Of a stretch of 64,000 bases of DNA, positions 7,940-15,712 are shown one piece after another. The notes under the pieces were generated by a model. That model worked only from the letters and a program-made list of their open reading frames with translations, had not been told where the DNA came from and ran no database searches. The first letter of the stretch is position 1. Each line of letters begins with the position of its first letter. A program made the position numbers and the translations under genes. Source of the DNA: an uncultured Synechococcus sp. (lineage in GTDB: Bacteria; Cyanobacteriota; Cyanobacteriia; PCC-6307; Cyanobiaceae); assembly GCA_913057985.1 (NCBI GenBank), contig CAJXPL010000003.1:1-64000 (forward strand), written 5' to 3'.

Positions 7940-8125
7940 ATGTCTCCTTTTTATGACCTGATTCTTCAGCGCAAGGGCGAGCTGCACACCGAGACGGTTC
8001 AGGTGGCGGATGCCGCCCAGGCCTGGCGCCTCGGGCGTGAGCGCTATCCCCACTGCATCCGTGGCGTTGTCCGTAGGGATGCTGGGCGTGATGGCTCTGC
8101 AGCTGAGCCATCCACACGCCGCTAA
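7940..8125 (+). CDS. small hypothetical protein, paralog of the one at 22051
   Basis: The 61-residue protein begins MSPFYDLILQRKGELHTETV and continues with an AAQAWRLGRERYP helix. The gene at 22051 encodes the same pattern (YDLIIERGGSIVVETIEA, then DAAWRIGLML). Both follow a CCCTCAACTG(A/T)GGG palindrome at the same distance. Function unknown. It lies just before the LuxR regulator, with 25 bases between. An in-frame GTG at 7937 adds one residue. Confidence 0.7.
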   Translation: MSPFYDLILQRKGELHTETVQVADAAQAWRLGRERYPHCIRGVVRRDAGRDGSAAEPSTRR

Positions 8126-8150
8126 AACAAAGGCATCCGAACGGTCTGGG

Positions 8151-8861
8151 ATGGAGCTGCGGCTTGAGTCGAGCGCGTTGCGTGATGGCATCGACGCGAC
8201 GGCGCAGTTTTTCAAGACCCAGCGGATGGTGGCTTGCTGCGGTGATCGCTTCACCCTGGCTTGCCTCTGCTTGGCGGAGCCGATTCGCCGTGCCGTGGTT
8301 GGTGCCGCCACCACTGAAGAGGAGGGTTTTGAGCTGGTGCTGCGCCATAAGCCGAGCCTGCTGATCTGCACGTCGGATCTGGAGACCGGCTACGGCATGA
8401 ACCTGCTGCGGCGGGTGAAGGCGGAGCTGCCCGCCTGTCAGCTGTTGATCGTGCTGGTGCGCGAAACCCAGTCCGTGGTGCAGGAGGCGATGCAGGCCTA
8501 CACCGATGCGGTGATCTTCAAATCAAGTCTCGGCACCGGCAAGGGTGATTTCGTTCAAGCCCTCCAGACCCTCTCTGAAGGTGGCGTGTATCTCCCCGAG
8601 GAGATTCGCCAGCTCGGCGCAGCCCAGGCGCCGAACCCAAACCTGCCGCCGTTGATTGAAGAGCTCACCGAGCGGGAACTGGAGGTGGTGGCTGGCGTCG
8701 CCCGCGGCCTCACCAACCAGGGCATCGGCAGCAGCCTCGGCATCTCAGTGGAAACGGTGAAGACCCATGTGGTCAACGCCAAAGACAAGCTTGGTGCTGC
8801 TGATCGCACCCAGTTGGCGGTGATGGCGTTGCTTTACGGATTGATCGATCCCCTCGGCTGA
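8151..8861 (+). CDS. LuxR-family response-regulator-like transcription factor with atypical receiver
   Basis: The C-terminal 65 residues are a LuxR-type helix-turn-helix (LTERELEVVAGVARGLTNQG, then ISVETVKTHV and NAKDKLGA). The N-terminal 150 residues look like a receiver domain (PSLLICTSDLETGYGMNLL, then LLIVLVRETQSV and AVIFKSS), but a Thr stands where the phosphorylated Asp is expected, so it may be a pseudo-receiver controlled by something other than a kinase. The ATG at 8151 is favoured. The frame stays open upstream through the gene at 7940. Confidence 0.8.
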   Translation: MELRLESSALRDGIDATAQFFKTQRMVACCGDRFTLACLCLAEPIRRAVVGAATTEEEGFELVLRHKPSLLICTSDLETGYGMNLLRRVKAELPACQLLIVLVRETQSVVQEAMQAYTDAVIFKSSLGTGKGDFVQALQTLSEGGVYLPEEIRQLGAAQAPNPNLPPLIEELTERELEVVAGVARGLTNQGIGSSLGISVETVKTHVVNAKDKLGAADRTQLAVMALLYGLIDPLG

Positions 8862-8981
8862 GTCCTGGTGGGCCTTTTTGCTGATCGCCTTTTCGGTGAT
8901 CAGCTGTTCGGTGATCACGGTCGTGATCGCGCTTCGGTGGCCAACGCTCGATCCACAGGGTCTCGGAGTTGCTTTGCTGTG

Positions 8982-9215
8982 ATGTCCGAAGAAACCACCA
9001 ACCAGCAGTCCTGTGGCGGCAAGAAGCGGGCGATGCTCGCCTATGGCCTGGTTCAGATCTCCGCCACCGTGGTGTCGGCTGTGTCGTTGGCGGCCATTGC
9101 CGTGGGTCTCTGCGCCGTGAAGCAGGAGAGCCGCCTGTTCAACGGCTGCGTGGAAACCGTTGTGGCCGAGGGTCGCTCCCAGGCGGAAGCTGTTCGCTAC
9201 TGCAACGGCGGCTGA
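8982..9215 (+). CDS. small membrane protein, hypothetical
   Basis: This 77-residue protein has a hydrophilic N-terminus with a Cys-Gly-Gly stretch, one transmembrane segment (ISATVVSAVSLAAIAVGLCA) and a soluble tail with two cysteines (NGCVETVVAEG, then AVRYCNGG). No family recognised. The start chosen is the ATG after GTG at 8980. Longer in-frame starts exist but run through a repetitive GGTGATCA-rich stretch. Confidence 0.6.
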   Translation: MSEETTNQQSCGGKKRAMLAYGLVQISATVVSAVSLAAIAVGLCAVKQESRLFNGCVETVVAEGRSQAEAVRYCNGG

Positions 9216-9414
9216 GATTCAAGACCAACCCTTCCCGAGGGTTGTGGCCAACACCCTTGGATGAGCCCGCGTTCTGGCCGGGATCAGGCTTTCGTTTTGG
9301 GCTGAAGCAATGAATGCCTATTGCTGCTGTAACGCAGCTTTTAACTATTACTAAGTTCATCTCCATAGATGAAGCGATCGCCATATCTTTGATCTGATTT
9401 CACTGTTTTCTCGG

Positions 9415-10287
9415 ATGCCAGCCCTGAAGTACAAGCGGGATTTCACCCACGAACAGCGGGTGTCGTTCGCCTTTGCGAACTCCGTGGATGCAGCCAAAAG
9501 TGCCAGCTCCAACAAGGGCAAGGCGGCATCTACACCTGCTGAGTACAAGCAAAACCAGTGCGCCGCTATGGGCATTGGTATGGGCCCCCGGATCCATGAG
9601 GAGTGCCCCTACTCGGCGATCAACCACTCCTATGCCTCCACGGGCAGCCAGGCTCTGGAAGCTGCCATCACCGCTGGCTACAAGCAGGTTTTTGGCAACA
9701 TCGGCATCTCCGACAACCAGCGTCTTGTCTCACTTGAAGCCTTCCTCTGTGACGGCCGCATCAACGTGCAGGGCTTCATGGCAGGCTTGGTGAAATCTGA
9801 GCTGTACAAGAACAAGTTTTTCCACGCCGTGTCTCCCATGCGCGGCATCGAGCTCACCACAAAGCACCTGCTGGGGCGCCCTCCGATCAATCAGAAGGAA
9901 GTGAGTGCTGGCATTCAGCTGATCGCTGAAGAGGGTTTCGACGCTTTCGTTGACAGCCTCGTTCGTTCGGAGGAGTACCTCGAGACCTTCGGAACCGACA
10001 CAGTTCCCTATCTGCGTGGTTTCAAGTCGGAAGCACGGGCTTCCTGCTCCACCTTTGTTGGCATGGCCGAAATCACTCCGGCCAATGCCAGCTCTGAAAA
10101 CGCCATGTACACCGGCCCTTCCCTGGTGAAGCGTTTCAGCATGGATCTCAATTCCTTCGCTGCTGCTGCTGTCTATTCAGACGACAGCGATCGTGGTGGT
10201 TTCTCCTACACGAACGCCGTCAGCAACCCCCGCAACGCTGCTTACCGCCGCATGTATGGCGGCAAGTTCAACTACGGCCGCTTCTGA
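9415..10287 (+). CDS. phycobilisome rod linker polypeptide, phycoerythrin-associated (MpeC/D/E type)
   Basis: Residues 78-206 form a PBS linker domain: YKQVFGNIGISDNQRLVSLE, then LVKSELYKNKFF, HLLGRPPINQKEV, RSEEYLETFG and VPYLRGFKSEA. The length of 290 and the N-terminal extension of about 75 residues fit phycoerythrin-associated linkers. Cys49 lies where, as I recall, gamma-type linkers of phycoerythrin II carry phycourobilin. No CpcD cap domain is seen. The protein would join phycoerythrin hexamers in the rods on the thylakoid surface. No other phycobilisome genes lie nearby, so it sits outside the main rod cluster. A strong terminator follows. Confidence 0.88.
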   Translation: MPALKYKRDFTHEQRVSFAFANSVDAAKSASSNKGKAASTPAEYKQNQCAAMGIGMGPRIHEECPYSAINHSYASTGSQALEAAITAGYKQVFGNIGISDNQRLVSLEAFLCDGRINVQGFMAGLVKSELYKNKFFHAVSPMRGIELTTKHLLGRPPINQKEVSAGIQLIAEEGFDAFVDSLVRSEEYLETFGTDTVPYLRGFKSEARASCSTFVGMAEITPANASSENAMYTGPSLVKRFSMDLNSFAAAAVYSDDSDRGGFSYTNAVSNPRNAAYRRMYGGKFNYGRF

Positions 10288-10332
10288 TTCATTGCTGCCT
10301 GCAGCGATGAAGCGATGAGTTGAGTAGTTAGG

Positions 10333-10360
10333 GCAGGAGGGGCAACCCTCCTGCTTTTTT
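10333..10360 (+). terminator. rho-independent terminator of the linker gene
   Basis: GCAGGAGGG pairs perfectly with CCCTCCTGC over a 4-base loop and is followed by six T. It lies 45 bases after the linker stop codon. Confidence 0.92.
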
Positions 10361-10428
10361 CGTGGGTATTACTACTCATTGAGAATCATCCTCGTTTACG
10401 TAAAGTCCCCGGGTTCTTTGGCTTGTGG

Positions 10429-10668
10429 ATGTATTACTTCGGGCTATTGGTGCACGAAAGCGGCCAGGTGAAGCCTCTCTTTGGCACTGAAGTTCTCGAA
10501 GTCGCTGTCTCCAAATTCTTTGAGTGCTGTCTGAGAACGGGATACAAGCCGATTGATGTTCACTTGCGGCTGATCAAATCGGCGTCGCCACAATTTCCAG
10601 CTGAGATCTGTCTGGATAAAAATCTGTTGGTGTCGGCTTACAACCTTCAGGTGGAAAATTATCAATAA
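10429..10668 (+). CDS. hypothetical protein
   Basis: The 79-residue soluble protein (MYYFGLLVHESGQVKPLFG, then FFECCLRTGYKPIDVHLR) has no recognised domain. It has its own promoter region after the linker terminator. It sits between the linker gene and the gene at 10740. An in-frame TTG at 10423 would add two residues. Confidence 0.55.
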   Translation: MYYFGLLVHESGQVKPLFGTEVLEVAVSKFFECCLRTGYKPIDVHLRLIKSASPQFPAEICLDKNLLVSAYNLQVENYQ

Positions 10669-10739
10669 CCTGCTGATTGCTTCAGCTGCGGCTGGCTTTC
10701 GGGGATGACATCTTGGGGACTGCCCCCGCCAAATGCCTC

Positions 10740-11348
10740 GTGGCCAGCCCCGCCGATGCCGACTCCAACCTCAAGCGGGCCCTCGAGCAGCTCAACGAGA
10801 ACGAGGCGGCTGTTGCTGAGGCGATCAATGAGGCCCGCGCTGAGCACGCCCGAAGTGAACCGCCCCTCACCGGACAGGCCCTGCTGGAGCGCATTGATCA
10901 GCTGGCCAGCCAGAGCTCTCTCGACAGTCAGGACGCCGCGATCCTCTGCCACTGGCCCGATGCAGCTTCCATCGGCCAGGCCTGGTTCGAGCTCAAACAC
11001 CCCGGCAGGAGCGTGCCCAGCCCGATGCTGGTGCTCGACGCCTATCTCGTTGGCGCCCCGCCGTTTCTGAGTAAGGCCCAGCGGGATCAGGTGGGCGATT
11101 GGTACCGCAGCAAGGTGAGTGCCAACCCCGAGTACACCGATGCCGTCACCGGCGCGGCCAAGGCCTTCGTGCTGATCGGTGATCTCAATGCCAGTGCCGC
11201 CGGCATGGCCTGGCAGACGATCATTCCCGATCTGCTCGAGCAGGGGCATGATCTCGAGTTCAACGTCACCAAGGAGCAGGTGACGGCGGCGGCGGCCCGC
11301 TGGATTGTTGCGGTGGCCGACACCTTCACGCCACCATCGCTGGATTGA
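10740..11348 (+). CDS. hypothetical protein
   Basis: A 202-residue soluble, Ala/Glu-rich protein with helical segments (NLKRALEQLNENEAAVAEAI, then PLTGQALLERIDQLASQSS). No family recognised. The GTG at 10740 gives a normal start (ASPADADSNLK). The open frame reaches back to a TTG at 10677. The next gene follows after 12 bases, suggesting co-transcription with 11361. Confidence 0.6.
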   Translation: MASPADADSNLKRALEQLNENEAAVAEAINEARAEHARSEPPLTGQALLERIDQLASQSSLDSQDAAILCHWPDAASIGQAWFELKHPGRSVPSPMLVLDAYLVGAPPFLSKAQRDQVGDWYRSKVSANPEYTDAVTGAAKAFVLIGDLNASAAGMAWQTIIPDLLEQGHDLEFNVTKEQVTAAAARWIVAVADTFTPPSLD

Positions 11349-11360
11349 CGCGAGCGATTG

Positions 11361-11585
11361 ATGGGTCTGCAGCTGGTTTCCGCCGACTACCTCCACGAGG
11401 ACGGCATCACCTACCGGATCCGCCGCGACAGCCTCGAGCAGGACTTCACGATTGAGGAGCAGCGCGATGGTGCCTGGGTGGATTGCGGCCTGGATCAGGC
11501 GGTGAAGGATGTGAACTTCGCCGAGTTCAAGCGCCTTGGACTGCTGATCAAGAAGGTGATGGACGCTGATCAATGGCTGGCCTGA
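11361..11585 (+). CDS. small hypothetical protein
   Basis: A 74-residue protein starting MGLQLVSADYLHEDGITYRI. It looks like a compact alpha/beta fold with many acidic residues. It follows the 10740 gene by 12 bases in the same direction and probably shares its transcript. Function unknown. Confidence 0.6.
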   Translation: MGLQLVSADYLHEDGITYRIRRDSLEQDFTIEEQRDGAWVDCGLDQAVKDVNFAEFKRLGLLIKKVMDADQWLA

Positions 11586-11624
11586 GGGGCCACGAATCGC
11601 AGCTGCCGGCCAGCCGCGCCAGGA

Positions 11625-11642
11625 TGTAACGAATTCGTTACA
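11625..11642. promoter_or_regulatory. 18-base perfect palindrome, likely operator
   Basis: TGTAACGAATTCGTTACA is a perfect palindrome ending 8 bases before the ATG at 11651. The length and symmetry fit a dimeric regulator, but the identity cannot be told. The half-site GTTACA resembles the half-site of the RpaB box, which however is a direct repeat. The spacing does not fit NtcA. Confidence 0.55.
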
Positions 11643-11650
11643 CCGCTCTC

Positions 11651-11917
11651 ATGACCGTCGGAGAAATCTTCCTGGAGAGCCTCTCCACCGGGGTGATCAC
11701 TGAGCACGAGGTGAACTGGCTGGCCTCCCACCAGACCAGCTTTGATCGGCCCGAGGAGGCCGCCGCCATCCGTCTTGGCCGCCTGATGGATCAAGGCCAG
11801 ATCAACCTCGGCTGCCGCCTGCCCGAGCCGATGCTGCGCCACCAGGAGGTGCTGGTGGACTGGATTGAACCCCTCGGCCGTCGCCGTCACCGTCAGAGTC
11901 AGCGCGCGGTGGCCTGA
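11651..11917 (+). CDS. small hypothetical protein
   Basis: An 88-residue acidic protein (MTVGEIFLESLSTGVITEHE, then ASHQTSFDRPEEAAAIRLGR) that appears to be a small helical, cyanobacteria-specific protein. An 18-base palindrome sits where the ribosome-binding site would be, so translation may be leaderless or blocked by the bound regulator. Its 3' end overlaps the convergent P450 gene by 19 bases. Confidence 0.6.
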   Translation: MTVGEIFLESLSTGVITEHEVNWLASHQTSFDRPEEAAAIRLGRLMDQGQINLGCRLPEPMLRHQEVLVDWIEPLGRRRHRQSQRAVA

Positions 11918-13137
11918 ACCAGCAGTCCGGCCTTGGGTGTGGGGCTGGGAATCAGCTGCAGCGCCAGGTCTTGATCAGGCTGCAGCTGCAGCTCCACCGC
12001 CTGCAGCAGTCCCAACGCCATCAGGCGGATCTCCAGTTCCGCCAGTGCCTTGCCCAGGCAGACCCGCTCGCCACCACCGAAGGGCAGCAGCGTCTGTTTG
12101 AACGAGCCATCCAGGTGGCGTTGCGGCCTGAATGCCGCCAGATCCTCGTCATTACCGGCCGACGTCGGGCTCAGCACCACCTGAATCACGCTGCCTTCGG
12201 GAACGGCCACCCCCGCCAACTCGATCGGTGCCAGGCTGCGCCGGAAAAAGCCTCCCACCGGCGGCGTCAGCCGCATCACCTCAAGAACCGTTGCGTCCAA
12301 CCGTGGTGATGCGGTCTCGCTCGCTAATCCATCGCGCAACCAGCTCTCCACCTCGGGGTTGAGCAGCAGCGCACGGAACAGGCAGCTCAGCGATGAGGCC
12401 GTTGTCTCGTAGCCGGCGAACAGCAACAGCAGCAGCTGTTCGGCCAGGTCGTCATCGTCCAGGGGAATGCCGGCTTCATCCAAACCGCCGCTCAGCAGAT
12501 CCAGGCCGCCTTGGTTGGTGCCCGCCTGGAGCACGCCCTTGATCCGCTTCAGCAGCCGTTGGCGCGCCGCCATCGCCTTGGCGAAGGGGGTGCCGGGAAT
12601 CGCCAGGGGAATTGAGAACAGGGCCCGGGTCCAGATCTCGAAGTCGGCGAACAGGGCATCACGGTTGGCGCCATCCAGCCCCAGCACCGTGGTGGCGATC
12701 ACGGCAAATGCGAAGCGCCGCATCCGTGCCGCCAGCGGCAGCGCTGTGGTGCTGGTGATCAGCTCCTGGCAGAGCTCCTCCACCATCTGCTCGATCGACG
12801 GGGTGTAGCGCGCCAGTGCTGCGCTGGAGAACAGTTGCCCCACCACCCGACGGCGGGCTTTGTGGCCGGGGCCGTTGCGGTTGGCCAGCGATTGGCTGCC
12901 CAGCAGTTGCCGCACGCTCTCGGGCCACCAGCCCTCCAGGGATTCGCCCTGGCCAAGCAGATCACCGATGGCCCGTTCGCCGCGGATGAACACCATTCGC
13001 TGGGCCAGCAGCTTGGTTTCGAACACATCGCCGTGGGCCTCAAAGCGCCGCTGGGCGAAATCCGCCTGGGTGAAGAAGGCCAGGGTTTCCCCCAGTCCGC
13101 TCACGGCGCCCGTGCTGGGGAGGGGGGTGGTGGCCAT
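11899..13137 (-). CDS. cytochrome P450 (CYP120-like)
   Basis: The 412-residue haem monooxygenase shows the I-helix oxygen-binding motif AGYETTASS near residue 241, an ExxR motif in TVLEVMRLTPP near 290, and the haem loop FGGGERVCLGKALAELE near 355, with Cys as iron ligand. It resembles CYP120, a cyanobacterial retinoid hydroxylase, but substrate is uncertain. It needs an electron donor such as ferredoxin, not encoded next to it. Both neighbours are convergent or divergent, so it is probably transcribed alone. Confidence 0.9.
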   Translation of the reverse strand: MATTPLPSTGAVSGLGETLAFFTQADFAQRRFEAHGDVFETKLLAQRMVFIRGERAIGDLLGQGESLEGWWPESVRQLLGSQSLANRNGPGHKARRRVVGQLFSSAALARYTPSIEQMVEELCQELITSTTALPLAARMRRFAFAVIATTVLGLDGANRDALFADFEIWTRALFSIPLAIPGTPFAKAMAARQRLLKRIKGVLQAGTNQGGLDLLSGGLDEAGIPLDDDDLAEQLLLLLFAGYETTASSLSCLFRALLLNPEVESWLRDGLASETASPRLDATVLEVMRLTPPVGGFFRRSLAPIELAGVAVPEGSVIQVVLSPTSAGNDEDLAAFRPQRHLDGSFKQTLLPFGGGERVCLGKALAELEIRLMALGLLQAVELQLQPDQDLALQLIPSPTPKAGLLVQATAR

Positions 13138-13219
13138 CGCGGCTTGGTGTGAGCTGCCGTTCTAGGTCTGACAGTGCTGCAGGCGCTGGCTATCCCAAGG
13201 GGTGTGCAGCGCGATCTTT

Positions 13220-13471
13220 GTGGAACTCAAGTCTCTGGTCGTGGTGCTGGTCGCTCATCTGGTCAGCGCCGGCCTGTCGAAAACCGTTGCCGCCCAGAAG
13301 GCACGCAACAGCAACCGCTGGGCTGTTGCGGGTTTTCTCTTTCGGCCGTTGGGTCTGATCGCCGCCGTGGGCATGCCGGACCGGCATCAGATCGTTTATC
13401 TGCGCTACCTGGCCGAGCAGCAGGGTTACCAACCCCGCCATGCCTGCGGTGGCCAGAAGGGCGAAACCTGA
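13220..13471 (+). CDS. small membrane protein, hypothetical
   Basis: About 83 residues beginning with GTG (ELKSLVVVLVAHLVSAGLSK) and a second hydrophobic stretch (WAVAGFLFRPLGLIAAVGM). The C-terminus is polar. There is an in-frame GTG six codons upstream at 13202. No family recognised. It is convergent with the lipocalin-like gene, two bases apart. Confidence 0.5.
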   Translation: MELKSLVVVLVAHLVSAGLSKTVAAQKARNSNRWAVAGFLFRPLGLIAAVGMPDRHQIVYLRYLAEQQGYQPRHACGGQKGET

Positions 13472-13473
13472 AT

Positions 13474-13929
13474 TCAGCGGCAGCGCTGAAAACGAACAAT
13501 GCTGCGGGTGAGCCCTTTCTCGGGCCAGTTGGGCATCACCCGCCAGGGGGTGTGCACCGTGAGCACGTCGCCCTCGATCGCAAAAAAGCGGGTCTGCTCC
13601 GTGCCCACCCATTCCGGATTCCAGGCCACATCCACCTGGGTGATCCAACGGTCACCCTCGAGCCGGTAGGTGCCGGTGTAGGCGATCATGCTGCTCAGCA
13701 GGCTCGATCGCTCCTCCGCGTTGGTCCCCGGTTGACGTCCCTCTGCTGAGAGCATGAAGGAGAGACGACCCTCCGGCGTGAAGATCACATAGCCCGTGGG
13801 GTGCTCGCCCATCGGCGCGAAGCTCTCGCCATTGGACTGCTGTTCAACGTCGTAGCTCAACAGCTGCCAAGCGCCATGAACGGTGGGGGTCGTGATGGCT
13901 TGGGCGGGTTGAACCGAACTGACGCTCAC
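13474..13929 (-). CDS. lipocalin-like domain protein
   Basis: The protein matches the lipocalin-like (Lipocalin_5) pattern: HGAWQLLSYDVEQQSNGE, then HPTGYVIFTPEGRLSFML, AYTGTYRLEGDRWITQVD and NPEWVGTEQTRFF. Such domains form a beta barrel; many are of unknown function. The start is uncertain. A GTG at 13929 leaves a short lead before the domain, while the open frame continues upstream to 14274 without family similarity. Confidence 0.6.
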   Translation of the reverse strand: MSVSSVQPAQAITTPTVHGAWQLLSYDVEQQSNGESFAPMGEHPTGYVIFTPEGRLSFMLSAEGRQPGTNAEERSSLLSSMIAYTGTYRLEGDRWITQVDVAWNPEWVGTEQTRFFAIEGDVLTVHTPWRVMPNWPEKGLTRSIVRFQRCR

Positions 13930-14378
13930 AACGAAATCTGTTTCTGCGCGGCAACCTATCGATCGTGATCCGGCTTCGACAGCCCGAATCAGCACATTGC
14001 TGCGCGATTGATGCCATTGGATGCCGATCCAGTAACAACAACAACGAAACTGATCAGCGGGCCGGAGCGTGGCGGTGGCTGGAGGGGGCAGTTGGCTGAG
14101 CCGGGTAGGAGTGATCGGTCCTGATTGAGACCGAGCCCGTGCTTCCAGAGCCTGGATCCGCTTGGAAATGTGCGATGTGCTGTCGGCTCGTGCGCACCAA
14201 CAATTCGAACTCATGCGACTCATTTCTGGAGGCAACTGTTTGCTGCTGATGGCTGTCTCAAACCATCCACACATGCTGAATCTTTGAGTTCACAGCAAAT
14301 CACCAGAATTCAGCTCTTGTTTCCCTTGAAATTTGCAAAACATGGGCTCTAATAGAGATGTCACGTCTTTATAGACCC
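13930..14378. other. 450-base stretch without a convincing gene
   Basis: Only an extension of the lipocalin frame on the minus strand crosses here, and it does not look like protein. The last 80 bases are AT-rich and contain the leader of the AbrB-like gene, including an interrupted palindrome CTCTAATAGAG at 14347. The promoter of that gene must lie here. Confidence 0.5.
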
Positions 14379-14744
14379 ATGCTTACCGGAGCTGATTTGC
14401 TCAACCGCGTTAAGGAACTTGGCGATTGTGCCAAGACAGACCTGGCGAGAGGCTGTGGATACGTCGTCACCAAAAAAGACGGTTCTGAGCAGGTGAAATT
14501 CACCGCGTTCTATGAGGCTCTGCTTGAAGCCAAGGGCCTGTCATTCTCCACGGGTGGATCCGGCGTTGGTAAAGGCGGCCGCAAGCTGTCCTACAAAGCT
14601 GTGGTTCAGGGCAACGGCAATCTTTTGATCGGAAAGGCCTACACCGCTCTGCTGGAACTGCAGCCCGGTGATGAATATGAGATCAAGCTTGGACGCAAGC
14701 AGATCCGTCTGGTTCCCGTTGGCGGCTCCGAAGAAGAGGATTGA
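14379..14744 (+). CDS. cyanobacterial AbrB-like transcriptional regulator (cyAbrB)
   Basis: The 121-residue protein matches cyAbrB closely: MLTGADLLNRVKELGD, then CGYVVTKKDGSEQVKFTAFY, KGGRKLSYKAVVQGNGNL and LGRKQIRLVPVGG. Unlike Bacillus AbrB, the cyanobacterial type carries its DNA-binding domain at the C-terminus. These are abundant regulators of carbon/nitrogen balance and stress genes. The start at 14379 matches the family rather than the upstream ATG at 14358. A terminator follows. Confidence 0.92.
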   Translation: MLTGADLLNRVKELGDCAKTDLARGCGYVVTKKDGSEQVKFTAFYEALLEAKGLSFSTGGSGVGKGGRKLSYKAVVQGNGNLLIGKAYTALLELQPGDEYEIKLGRKQIRLVPVGGSEEED

Positions 14745-14771
14745 TCGCCGGTTCGGCTGCAACACCATTCT

Positions 14772-14810
14772 CCCCGTGGTTCCCTTAGGTTCCACAGGGA
14801 TTTTTTTTTG
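14772..14810 (+). terminator. rho-independent terminator of the cyAbrB gene
   Basis: CCCCGTGG pairs with CCACAGGG (one mismatch) and is followed by a run of nine T. It ends just before the next small gene at 14817. Confidence 0.75.
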
Positions 14811-14816
14811 ACTCCG

Positions 14817-15008
14817 ATGCCCTATCAACCCACAAAGGAGCATCTGGACCATCAGATTCCAGACGCGTTCAAGAGCATCAACAGCTTGATGCGTCAGCTG
14901 AAGCAGGACATCGGCATGGATGACCGCTACATCGCCCTCATGCTTGATGCGCTCTCGCGGGAGTATTCCGCCAAGCAGCCGATCCGAGAAGGTTTCGGCT
15001 TTCGCTGA
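14817..15008 (+). CDS. small hypothetical protein
   Basis: The 63-residue, mostly helical protein (MPYQPTKEHLDHQIPDAFKS, then INSLMRQLKQDIGMDDR) is soluble. The ATG at 14817 lies directly after the terminator T-run, so it either has a promoter inside the cyAbrB 3' region or depends on read-through. An upstream in-frame TTG at 14808 adds three residues. Confidence 0.6.
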   Translation: MPYQPTKEHLDHQIPDAFKSINSLMRQLKQDIGMDDRYIALMLDALSREYSAKQPIREGFGFR

Positions 15009-15084
15009 ACATCAAGCGGCGAGTTGAGCACCTGTTGCTTTCAAGCTGTTGCTATCAACCGGTGGAATGGCGTCTCCTCCACCC

Positions 15085-15252
15085 ATGAAACGACTCCTGC
15101 TCGTTCACAACCTGGTGCAAGGTCAGAGCGTTGTGCATGAACTGGACGACATGGACTTCGCTGTGGAGTTGGTGGAGGGCGATCCGGAGACCGACGATCA
15201 AGGCGAGATGGATGTGGAGAGTCGCTTTTTTATCCGCGTTGACAACGATTGA
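15085..15252 (+). CDS. small acidic hypothetical protein
   Basis: A 55-residue protein (MKRLLLVHNLVQGQSVVHEL) with a strongly acidic second half (EGDPETDDQGEMDVESRFF). The alternation of hydrophobic residues suggests a small beta-sheet domain. No family recognised. Confidence 0.55.
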   Translation: MKRLLLVHNLVQGQSVVHELDDMDFAVELVEGDPETDDQGEMDVESRFFIRVDND

Positions 15253-15333
15253 GCTGTTGTAAGCAGCTCAGCACAGAAAGGATTGATCGGGTCGGATCAG
15301 CGCTATCTCGAAGGAACCCGTGGGTGGAAGGTG

Positions 15334-15516
15334 ATGGCAACGCGCTACGTGCTTCGGACGGGGGAGGTGGTCCACTCCAACCGCAACCCCGAAGAGCTCG
15401 ACGTCTACTGCTACCGAACCGGTGCCAACGACCACACCTGTCTCTTGCTCTCCGATCAATCCGAAGCAGATTTCCTGCTCCGCTACGGATCAGACGAGTT
15501 GAACATCGCTTATTGA
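15334..15516 (+). CDS. small hypothetical protein
   Basis: A 60-residue protein, MATRYVLRTGEVVHSNRNPE, then YCYRTGANDHTCLLLSDQ. Beta-rich, no signal peptide. It follows the 15085 gene by 81 bases and may share a transcript. Function unknown. Confidence 0.55.
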   Translation: MATRYVLRTGEVVHSNRNPEELDVYCYRTGANDHTCLLLSDQSEADFLLRYGSDELNIAY

Positions 15517-15562
15517 CGTCGCTCGGATCGTGGCCTGAATGGGTGGGCACCTAGGCAACGCC

Positions 15563-15712
15563 ATGGACGACGTCAGGCTGCAACAGCTGCTTCAGGAGGC
15601 AGAAGAGCATCTCCGTGCCCGCAGCTGCCGCCAGCGCTATGAGCGCGCCGTGGTCCGTCTGCCCGACAGCCGCCGGGGCATCTGGTTCGGTGATGACAAG
15701 CGTGCGGCCTAA
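15563..15712 (+). CDS. small hypothetical protein (49 aa)
   Basis: The ATG at 15563 opens a 49-codon frame (MDDVRLQQLLQEAEEHLRAR, then CRQRYERAVVRLPDSRRGIW) with the composition of a real helical protein. It overlaps the convergent TerB-like gene by 4 bases. Confidence 0.5.
   Translation: MDDVRLQQLLQEAEEHLRARSCRQRYERAVVRLPDSRRGIWFGDDKRAA

Noticed and set aside
9373-9380. The HIP1 octamer GCGATCGC before the linker gene
   Set aside because: A single copy of a common cyanobacterial octamer carries no specific information here.
11625-11642. An NtcA or RpaB binding site in the 18-base palindrome
   Set aside because: NtcA needs GTA-N8-TAC, here the spacing is ten; RpaB boxes are direct repeats. 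The palindrome is kept as an unknown operator.
13930-14274. N-terminal extension of the lipocalin-like protein to 266 residues
   Set aside because: The extra sequence lacks a signal peptide or domain and is not protein-like; the family domain begins soon after the GTG at 13929.
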